Both the position numbers and the translations under genes were made by a program. A DNA stretch of 64,000 bases, from positions 5,205,244-5,269,243 of the forward strand of contig JAQFVV010012418.1 in NCBI GenBank assembly GCA_028023455.1, read 5' to 3'. The first letter of the stretch is position 1. Every line of letters starts with the position of its first letter. Positions 12,501-24,500 of the stretch are shown here, in pieces. The notes under the pieces are model-generated. The model ran no database searches and was not told the DNA's origin. It worked only from the letters and a program-made list of their open reading frames with translations. The stretch comes from Epiperipatus broadwayi (Eukaryota; Onychophora; Udeonychophora; Euonychophora; Peripatidae).

Positions 12501-15500
12501 TTCTTAATATAATTGCTATTTATATATATATTCTATTGCTTTACTATTTATATTAAATTTTTGTCTTAAAATGTATACATTTGTTTGTAATTAATTTTAA
12601 TCATTTATTTATTTTAAGGCCATGATAGTTGTATAGAATTGTTATTAGAACATGAACAAACAAAGCAGTTAATTGGAAATAGTTTTTCTCCCCTCCATTG
12701 TGCTGTGTAAGTTTAATTATATCATAGCTATCATTAATTATTATATATTTTGAACATTATATCTCATTTGTTTTTTATAATCCCCTCCCTCTTCCCCCCC
12801 CCCTTTTTTTTTTTGTAGTTGTTGACATAATTACTTTTGTTGATATTATTTATTGAATAAATTGTATATGCATCATCATATGAATTTTAAAATATTTGTT
12901 TGGCACTTGTTTATGAATGTTTTACCGTGTAATATAGTTTAAAGATGATAACACTAATGCATGTGTGTTTTTGGGGGTTTTTTTTTAAATATTATTCTAT
13001 AAATGAACTGATATGTTTCAGCTATATTGTTATTATTACTTTTTTGGAGTTCTTATAATTAGAGTTTAAGAAAACATTTAAAAATCCTTTTCTATTCTTT
13101 AATGTTAAGATAATGGGAATATTGTTATGAAACAATAAATCAAATTTGGAAATGTGGAAAATTTGTATGAAAAATTTTTAATGATATTGATTACTACATC
13201 TTAAAAAATTCATTAGTGGGATTAAAAAATTAACAAATTTTTTTTTAGAATTCCAAAATAGTGCTAGAAAGTGGATCCTAAAGGCAGATTCCAACATGGT
13301 CTATTTATAGCTATTCTTTTTTTTAACTCATCTATTTTTTTTTTCTCTTTCTCATCCTTCATAATCTATTTCAACATTATGTGTGTTCAATCCATTCTCT
13401 CAGAATTTCCTCAATAATCTTTTTTTACTTTTTTTTTTCATATCTATTAGAATATTTTTTACAACCAGTTTATCTAAAGACTCCAATCTTTTTTTATTAT
13501 TATTAATGTTTTTCTACTCATTAAGCAAATATTTGTTTTTTTTTCTTATTTCTAATTTGAAAAAGCTTTAGAATAATTATCTAATCTTTTTAAAAGTATA
13601 TTTCTCCATTACAACTTAGTTTTGTAGTTAAATAGAGATAAAAGGTGGCTGCTGGAGGGTTGCATTAGATTCTAAGATCTAGATGCAGTGCTCTCAGATC
13701 CAAAGCTCCTCACTGACGAAGCTGCAAGACAGAAACTAGTATGGGGATATTGGATGAGTAGGCACTAAATGGGTATTTTATTTACAGGCCTTCTGGAATC
13801 CATTGATCACTCTGGCTTGCACTGAGTGGCAATACTGTGTGGAGAGTTTTGCTTGTTTTAATAACAGTTATAAGCAAGCATAAGAAATGGTGATCATGTG
13901 AAATACATATATAATGAATGTTAACAAAGAAATTAGATTGTACTGACTTAAGGTCTTTTTAATATAGTTTTTTGTTTTTTTAATACTTCCATTACTGATC
14001 TGAATGGCATGAAAAATTTTGCATTTTTTCTCTGTCAATTTGTTTCATTTTTAAATGGTCTGTTTTCAAGACATCACATGATCACCATTTCATATGCTTG
14101 CTCATATAGGGATTTTATGCACAAGCCTTCTGGCATCTATTGATTACTCTGGCTTGCACTGAGTGGCACTACTGTATGGAGAGTTTTGCCTGTATTTTCA
14201 AGACACAATAAAGTCAATCGAGACACACATTTTTTATATGCATTTTAAATTAATCTTGGATTAGACATTGAAGTTCAAATTCAGGAAGCTTCAGAAGAAA
14301 TCTACATAGTTTATGGGAGCAGTGATGAAGCATGACTTTTTTTAGGAATGGAAGCACATTTTTTTTTTATAATGGTTTTTATTTCACTTGTCACAACAAT
14401 TTTTACATAATAGCACCTAATATATATTTATTACACACATCTAGAAAAATCTGAAACTCTTATCTGTAAGTCAGGAAACATATTATCTATATTTTTTTAT
14501 CTTCCAAATCCTTTTAACCTTTGTAAAAGTTTTAACTGTAAATTAGATCTTAGCATTGTTTGAACTTCTTGTTATCAGTGAGAATGAGTTAGTCGAGTTC
14601 CTTCCATTTTTTTTCTACATATATAAAAACAATTCAGCTGTTGCTAAAAAAAATTGAAAGTCAAGATTAATTCCATACAAAAATATAATGAATTTGAATT
14701 GCTTATTATAATCAGACTGTGATTAGTTTAAATATAGATATTACAATATTTTTATCTTCCAAATCCTTTTAACAGTTGTAAAAGTTTTAAGTGTAAATTA
14801 GATCTTAATATTGTTTGAACTTTTTCTAATCAGCGAGAATGAGTTAATCAAGTTCATTCTATTTCCTTTCTGCGTATATAAAAATTCAGCTATTGCTAAA
14901 AAAAAATTGAAAGTGAATTTTTTAAATTGAATTTTAATTAAAGCTTTTGGTAGTTTTAGTGAATTTTTCTATGGATGCACTTGTTCCATTCTATACATGG
15001 ACACTTTGTCCCTGATGGGAGTTAGTATACTTTAGTGCCTAGCAGTGCATATTCTCTGGCCATATCAACAAGTGATCCTTAGGTTCCATATTTTTGACAA
15101 GAACGATTTTTTTTTCATAAATTACAGTAACCATGAAATATTTTTTTTAGTCATGTTAAAAGTTCACAAAAGCTAAAAAGTTTATATTGCCAAACTCTTT
15201 AGTTCAGTTCAAATTAAAATAACCAATGAATGAATAATAATCCCCCCAAAATGTATCCCCTTTATATTTTCTCTCTTATCAAAATTCTTTACACTTTTTT
15301 TTTAATTACAAGTATACAATTGTAATAAATTGAAGACTTTTTGTCTTTTGATTACTGCATGATTCATTTGCTGTCAGTAAATCTGATCAAATTAAATTTT
15401 TTTCAAATCACACACAAAAAATTTATAATTATTTCAATTTTTTTATTTTATTTTAAGATATCTCGCATGGATTTAAGTTTTTTATTAAAATTCATTTTGA

Positions 15501-18500
15501 TAAATGATATTTTTTATTTATCCATGCAAGATGTTTATATATCTATCTCACCATGCACATACATACATGCAGATTCTAATTAATATTTTAAATCTAAAAG
15601 AACTTCAAATAATTTTTAACAAATGAGTACATACTTGCTATGCCAGGTGACCATTATAAACTCTCCCCCCCACACACACACACACTTAAAAAATGAGCCA
15701 ATAAAAACCGATTTTATTTCTCATTTCATCCTTTCTACATTTTATTCTAGAGATAAGATGTTTTTTTTTTTATCATTTACAATTTTTTTTAGATTTAACA
15801 AGTAAACTAAACAATGCTATACGATTCAATTTCTGATATGATCAAAAACAAAAAACTTTTTTCATGGTATATCTATATCACATTTCTACACATGGTGATA
15901 ACTAAAGAATTTTTTATTTCAATTTAGTGCAATACAATTTATCACTGAGTATAGTCATAATACTGATACTCTTTATTATTAGTTTTATCTTTCGCCTTGT
16001 AGAAATGCCTCGTCCTTACTAGGTAGATGGCTTTATTTTAGGGAAATTAGGATCAGTTATAATAAAATTAATATGATAAGAATAACATACAAAAAATATA
16101 TACTATTTATATAAAAAAGAAAAAATAATATCTATCAATTATAAAAAAAGAAATGTAATTGCTTATGTTTAGATATGATATATATTTTTTTTATTTGTAA
16201 CTTATTAAAAATTATTCCTATCTTTAAACTTAATAAAATGAATGGACATGTAATAAGCCTACATGTTACATATTTCATTCTTAATAAAAATAAAGAAAAC
16301 CATTCAACTTACAGTAACAAAGTAACATTATCATTCTAAAAATAAATCTTTTATTTACAACTTAGGATTAACTAAAAAACTTACGTAACCATAACAATAA
16401 AATTGCAATAAATTCATTATATGCCTACATGTGTTTTATTCTACATTTCTGACAATATATAACGATATAATACTGACTTTTTACGAATAACAAATCCTAA
16501 TTATTACAAACAAAAGAACTTTTCTATTGAATTTTGATCTTGCAATGACCTATATGTTTTTCTAAAGCTTTGTGTTACCATTTTAAAATGTATAATAAAA
16601 TATGCTAATATTTTACCGCTTTTCTTGTGTAATTTATTTCTGATTCCATTATGTTTCTTTTTAAATTCTTAAATAGAGTAAAAAAATTTGAATCTTTTAT
16701 AATAGCTATTAAGGTTATTATGATTTTTTTTTAAACAAAAAGAAATGATTCAATAATTTTGTTTACAGTAATGTCTGAACTAATTTTAAGTAATTTTAAT
16801 TTCATTAACTCCCTTACAGACAGATATGAGATACTGATTCCACTATCAGGTATGACAATAAAATAAATCTGATTGTTCTTTATAAGCATTATTTGCAACA
16901 AAATATTATATTTATATTAAAAATATAAAATAACCAGATTGGAAATATAAAATTATTTATGTAAAGATTAATGCACATGCGCTTTGCAGATGTCACTATA
17001 TAAATGAATACTCCCATTTTTTCAAACACAAGATAAAGTCTTTGGGAAAAGATAGAATGAATCCATCTATCTTTTCGATCCAACCGTATATGTATGGGCA
17101 AATCTTAAGTGTTTGAAAATGAGAGCGTGAAGTTGTTAATTGATTACTTTTTTACTACGTGAATGAATGACGCTTGTGAAATTTCTAGAATTTACGATAC
17201 ATCATTCTTATTAAATTAAACATATGTAAACAAGACATTTATTTTATATAGTACGATGTTTTTATAAACTGTAATACCAATAAGCCAATAAAAAAGTAAT
17301 TTAATGTGATCAATTAACAACTTCACACTCTCATTTTCAAACACTTAAGATTTGCCCATACATATACGGTTGGGTCAAAAAGATAGATGGATTCATTCTA
17401 TCTTTTCCCAAAGACTTTATCTTGTGTTTGAAAAAGTGGGAGTATTCATTTATATAGTGACATCTACAAAAACATCGCGCTATATAAAATAAATGTCTTG
17501 TTTATGTAAAGATTATAAATTATTTATATAAAAAAAATAAAAATTATATACTTACAGCTGATAAAAAACTATACTTCAGGAGATATCATGCTCTTCTAGT
17601 AACATATATACCAACACATCAGATTTTTAATTCTTCCTTTCACTGAAAAATAAATCCAGGTTTATTTTTTGCCATGAAATATAAAAGAATTAAGAAAAAA
17701 ATTAAATCTATTTTTACAAAACCTTTCATAGAATAGACAAATTTTATTGTAGAAAAAAAAATTATACCGTTTGAAAGATAATGAAATAATATATATCTCA
17801 CACATTTGTTGGCCTTACCAATTGCACATTAATATGATTTTAAGTCTGATTGGCAAAATTTTTGAAAAAGAGGTTTTTTTTAGTTCATCTGAGAAATAAA
17901 TAGTAATTTTTCTTACCATATATTTTTCAGAAATTGCCTTCATTTTTCCACTGTCATCTCCTTGTCTCTAATTTTATTAAATTGAAACTGCTCTTCAGAT
18001 AAAAATATATGTAATCTACTAGAAATTATGTCCTTATATGATTCTCAACAGGATTAGCAGAAAGTGAAATTAAATTACTTATTCTATAATCTTCACATTT
18101 TAATTATTAGACTTTTTTTTTTAATGCAATTGTGAATATTATTAAACAAAAATCTTTGGTTACTCATTTTGAACCATAATTTTTTTCTTTCACAGCATTC
18201 AGCAAATTTTTGCATTTTGCTAAACTTCATCTTATTTTATTTTCTACAATAATTTTTTGCCATTATTGCGTAACATATTTTATTCTTAGTTAGTACAGTT
18301 TGTTTTTCTATTGATCCAATAAAAGCTTATTATTCTTTCTCTCTTTTTAATACATTTTTTTACTATCCAAACAATTTTATTTTAATATATGTTAAATCAA
18401 TTTCAAGTTTCATTCAACTGCTAGACTGTCTATGCATACTTTTTTTATTTCAGTATATATATATATTTTAATTTACCCTTTTTATTTTTAAATAATTTTA

Positions 18501-21500
18501 TTATCCAAAGTTTTTTCCTCTTTTACATCTTCCTTATATTGTTATTACTACAGCTTTTTAAAAAAAAAATTTAAATAACTTCTGCCTTTGATTTAAATTA
18601 ATTTTATCATTTAGTCTTTTATCAATATTTACTATTCTTAATTTTCTATTTCATTTCATTAATGAATGATTACTTAAATGGTAATTTTAGTTCTTCCATT
18701 ACTAAATTATGAACCAAATTTATATTAGATTCCAGATGTACATTTGCACTCTTATTATTATTGCTTAATCTACCTTGAATTAATACATAATTCTTTTGAA
18801 ATGTCTTAACACCTAGATGCTTCCATAAGTTCTTTTGTGATTTTTAAATCACGCATTATTTAATACCTTGCCTTTTTTTTTTACAAAACTTTCTTAGTTT
18901 ATATAATTCTTTTTTTAATCCACAATCTTATGTAATTTTATCATTTCTTTTTTCTATAAGAGTATTATTATTTGTTGTTGCACTTTTTTTTTTCATTCAC
19001 TTTTTAAATTTTTAAATAAATTTAAAAGTGTACTTTTGCTTAATCATTATTTTGATTGCTAGTCAGTATATAGATATTCTTGAATAATCAGCAAATATCT
19101 CGGAGTCATTTTTAACATAATCATTGGGCTTGATTCATTTAATTTATGAAATTTTTTTTTTTTTATTTAAAATAATATTTTATGATATTTATTGCTCAAA
19201 ATTAAAAAAAAACACAACATACAAATAGTAATAATAAAAATAAAAAAAATCATTATTAAACATTTTCTCTTTCAAGAAAATGACTTTTTTTTTCAAATAA
19301 CCTCATATAAACTATCCAAGTATTAGCTCAGTAAATTTGTAACTAATTAAACAACATTTCACTATCGGCCATTTATCTTGTTTCTTTTATCTTATATTTG
19401 GTGCAGTGGTGGATTCTGGAACTCAAAGCTCATGAATTGCAGCTTTGCTTTAACACTTTCAGTGCTCAATTTTTTATGAACTCTCAAACAATAAACTATT
19501 TGATTTTTTTTTTAATAATCTAAATTTTTTAACTTAGAAATTGTGCATATGATATATGCAATAAACATTTTGGGCTACAATATATTAAATTAATATTTTC
19601 TTTACTTTGTCACAGTAAAAATCATTTATGTTGATTAAAATTATTAATATATAAAAATGAAAATTAGTTTATTTTATCAGCTTAATAAATTGTTTAAAAT
19701 GATAATATTGAAATAATTTTAGTATCAGGGCCTTATAGCAAGATGTATTTTGGAATTAAAATTGTAAATTTATCTTTGAATTTTAAAGAGATATTATCTT
19801 GACTTAATTAAATGATATAAATTAATAATAGCTTAGTATATAATGATTATAATTAATCTAATTATAAATGCTAGTGGTAATTATAGGTGAATTGTGAAAT
19901 TGAATTTTCATTCAGTTGTATAGAAATTTTATCACACATATAATTTCTAAGTATAATGATATGATATGCTATATCAATTGCATGCACCGCACATCTTTGG
20001 AAACATTCTCAATAAAGTTAAATGGCAACTTTTAGAATGCTATTTTTAAATACTTAAATTCAATATAGGATGCTCAAACATCATCTTTTTTCTATAATTT
20101 TATTTATTAATCTTATATTTTCACCTATTCATCTATATTTATTTTACTTTAACATTGGTTCTTTTTGTCTCTTTGATTTTTCTTTATTTTAATATTGGCT
20201 ACAAGTTACCTTAATATTCAGTATTCTTTCATCTATTTTTATTTCACGTTTTTGCTGTTAAACATGTCATTCCCTTTCTAAATCATTATTCAAAAACTGT
20301 ATATCTGTATTAACTCTTTGATAATATTGATCTTCAGAAAAGATAAAATAGTAATAATGATGAATTCATAAATTAACAGTTAATTTATGAGTTTCTTTTT
20401 TATTTGAAATAATATAATTGAGTTAAGAAAATGTGAAATATTTTACAAAACTCTTCAAAATAAAACACATATAACATTGTATAATCAAATGTATAAGCAT
20501 ATATTATAGATTTTTTAATTTTTTTCAACTTAGACCTCAAATATAGAAACATAGAAATTCTGTAATCATAGTCTTCTTCATAAAATGCTTTCCACTGTGT
20601 TAAAATGCAATAATATTATAAGTACAGGCAGTCCTCAACTTTCATACCTAATTGTTTCCTGAAATGTTTATGAAAGTTGAAATATAAGAAAGTAGAGCAA
20701 AGTAAAAAAATATTGAAATGTATTTTTAAAATATTTATTTTTTAATAAGATTTATTAACATATGCATAAATAACACTTTATTGATTAGTATCTAGTGGGT
20801 TTTTTTTTTAATTTTTGCAAGAGATAGTTGAATTGTACTCTTTTTCTTTTTTTGACAAAAAGTTCTGTAAAATGCTTCTTTTTTTTTATAAGCCTTTCAT
20901 ATGATATAGCGAATTGTACCAAAGTAGAATATATGAAAATCAAGGACAATCTTTATAGACAAAATAATTACTTTAAATAAATAGAAAGACTAGTTCATAA
21001 TGATGTATAAAAATTATTGAACTTTTTATCAGTTTTAGGAGAAATAAATTATAGCAAATTATTAAGTTCTGAACTTTGTAAATTTATTTATATGCAATAT
21101 TGTAATAGTCAAATATGTTTAAAAATACATATATACAAGCAACAAAGATTACAAATTATAAAATTATTATATATAAGCCTTTTTCGGCAAATTATATTGT
21201 AATAATAATGAATTCTATTTAATTTTTTTCACATTGTAGCTTTGGTAAATTGAAAACATTTTTGAATATCTACATTTTGAAGACAAACTAGATATATATT
21301 TTTTTTTTTTTAAGGCTCTTGAAGTAAATTAGATGATTTTCTTATAGCTATTTTAGCACATTTTTAAATCAAAGAATTTTAGTATAAATTAATGAAGTAA
21401 TATTTGACTTAAAATGTTGTCAGTATAAGTCTTATATTTGCACTCCTTCCTTACTGAGTATTTATATGGTATTCTATTTTTTTTTTTTTTATTTCATTAT

Positions 21501-24500
21501 TCTTTTTGTATACTTACAAAAATAAACTAAAATTAATATGGGGCGGAGGGCATTTAGATCATTTAAAATAATACAATATTTTATGAGAATTTTTTTAAAA
21601 TCAGTAATAAAATGGAATTTTATATATTTTAATATATAATAAAATTAGTTTATTTTATACAAGAATATAATCAGTACTACTAATAATAATATCTTTAAAT
21701 TGAAATTAACACTTTTAGGTCATTATTGTTGCTTCTCAAATATATTTATTTCATCATCACTATGGTTTATCGACCAGTCCATGCAAGGTCCATGTAATTA
21801 TAAAAACAGTTCTTAGTGTTTTCCTGAGGGTTTGTGATGATGATACTTTAGTTGTATTTATATATTGGACTATTTCCATCAGCTAATGTAAGTATTGAAG
21901 ATCTTTAGAAAAATTTAACTTCATTTAAAGATTCAGAATACATTCAACTGTTAGTAATAGCACACAGGTTAGTATATGCTCAACATTTCGGGAGGTATTA
22001 TTTTCCTCTCTTCTTCAGGTGTTGATGGCCTGACCAGTGACAATATTAGCAAGGGAATCGAACCTGGATCCTTAGAGCGTTACCTTATACCTCAATATTC
22101 AAGAATCTAATGTTACTCGTCATGCCAGCAACACCTGAAGAAGAAAGGAGAATAATACCTCTTGAAATATTTTGCAACACCTGAAGAAGAAAGGAGAATA
22201 ATACCTCTTGAAATATTTTGCATATACTAATCTGTGTGCTATTACTAACAGTTGAATGTATTCGGAATATTTAAATAAAGATAATTTTTTCTAAAGACAT
22301 TCACTACTTATATTAGGTGATGGAAATAATCCAATATATAAACACATTTAAAATTCTACTAACAGTTGAATGTATTCGGAATATTTAAATAAAGATAAAT
22401 TTTTCTAAAGATATTCACTACTTATATTCGGTGATGGAAATAGTCCAATATATAAACACAGTTAAAATTCTTAATTATGTAATTAGAAATCCTCATGCTA
22501 AATAATGTAAATATAAAGTATATTGTATTTTTCGATTTTTAATTTATATAAATAACTCTAAGAATGTTATTTGCTAAGTGATATGTCATAAACTCAACTT
22601 ATTTTATATAGTAATGCAACAGGTTATTTAAATAAGTAAATATTCTTGCTTTGTGTTTATTGTTTCTATATTTAAATGATGAATTCAACATTCATGCTTG
22701 TAAAATACACATTAACTAATGAATCATGGAAATGATTAAATAGACCAATTCCAAGGGTGGTTTGTATTTTGACAAGTCAAATGGCTTGTTAAGTTCTGCT
22801 TTCAATTTAAAGATAAGAGTGTTTTGTTGGTATTAATATACATGCATAATTAATTTTTCAGTTTTAATATTAATCACCTCTGTTATATATATACATATTT
22901 TTTTAATACAGATATCAGAGTGTTAATTAGCTGTATATTCAGATGATGACTGTACTTTTTTACTTTAGACCATATTAATCTCTGAATAAGATAGCTCAAT
23001 CTTGTCATCTTTAGAAGATATCTTTGAGTCATTATAAATAAAAAAATATATTATGTAAGTCAAGCATGTTTGAGTTTTATTTGGTTAAATCTTTTATAGC
23101 ATAGTTCATGTCATCAAGACAATTGGGTGATTATGTTCCTTTTTAACTTATTTATTTTATTTAGCATGTGTTTTTTTTTTTAAAGATTATCTATTGGCAA
23201 TTATTATAAAAAGAATCTAAATGTTCTAACTAAGAGAAAAATTTAGTTGCAACAATCACTAACCATATGGGTTTTTTTTTTTTGGGGGGGGGGGGGCATA
23301 GCAGATAAACACAGTGTTCTATAGTGTCTAATAAAATCAAATCTTGATGCTTTACTGTTGGATTTGGGGAAAAAAACGTATAGCTTCACAAAAAGCTACT
23401 TATACCATAATAATTATCCATTTTTTAAAAAATTACTGAAATTATATTTTTTAATAATGATATTTAATTTTTTGTTTATATAGTAGTGCACTCAATTTTA
23501 GCATTTCTTTTTTTTTTTATGTTCTCCTCTGTCAATCTAGTTTCATAATATGTAATTAATACTAATCTGATTTAAAGCTGCCTTTGTGATAAGATATCTT
23601 ATTCTTACCATCTATCTGTTTAGTTTTAGATTTTCTCATTTATTTTTATTTTTCACAATTTTCATTATTTTTTGTTTAATATTTTATTATGTTCATCCTT
23701 GTCTGTGAATTTTATTGTATCATCAGTAAATCCACCAATTTTTTTTTTTTTTGCAAATTAACTTCAAACCATTGTTCCAAACATAGTATGCTAACAACTA
23801 TTGCTTTGAAGGATTTGGATCAAGATTTTTGGCTTGAATTATTTTGAAAAGTGTTGATTGGTTAGTCACCTTTTGATTTGGTATTATAATTGGAATTCTT
23901 TGTTCTCCTTCTTATAACACTTGATTTCTTTAACACATGAATTTCACACGTGCAACAAAAAATTTTCTGAAAATATATATCATCTTCTTCAAGAACTATA
24001 TATTACTATCTATCCTCTTAATATGCCGAAGAAGAATTAGTCAAGGATTACCAGAGTGCATTTTACTGTTTGTATTCTGTAGATTATCTTGTCAGAAAAC
24101 TAGAAACTACTATTAATAGCTTTATTTTTTATATTTTATCATTCAGGCAGTGTTTTTTGTTTATATATTTTTTTACCTTTGAGAACATGTTTTATATACT
24201 TGTAGTAAAAATATACAGAATTAATTTAAAGATTAAATAAGTTTATCTATACAGTTTATCAAATCCTCTAGTTGATATCATGAAGCAATAATGTAAAAAC
24301 TTACTATTTTCATGCATCTTCTGATGATTGGTCAATTAAATAGCTATTGATGCTCTTTAAAAATAAACTCTTATCCTCTTTATCATTTAACAAATATCTG
24401 ATAAAAAAATGTTATATGGAGTTTTTCATTTTCTATTACTGTATACTTCACATCTGCTTTGTCATTTAATTCATACAAATTTTTTTATTAAGTAATGATA

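Larger units (their letters stand above)
6590..12618 (+). other. Intron between exons a and b (6.0 kb)
   Basis: The intron contains the 1.2 kb inverted-end element at 7742-8937 and two imperfect copies of an A-rich unit of about 150 bp (9520-9820, sharing ATGTAAATTTCATC-TAGAAAAAAAAATACATA). The rest (6600-7740, 8940-9500, 9830-12600) is AT-rich with homopolymers. I see no gene or recognisable element in it. Confidence 0.6.

Noticed and set aside
23560-24000. Antisense LINE reverse transcriptase
   Set aside because: Only one short FTDDT-like string is legible, with no second motif at the right spacing.
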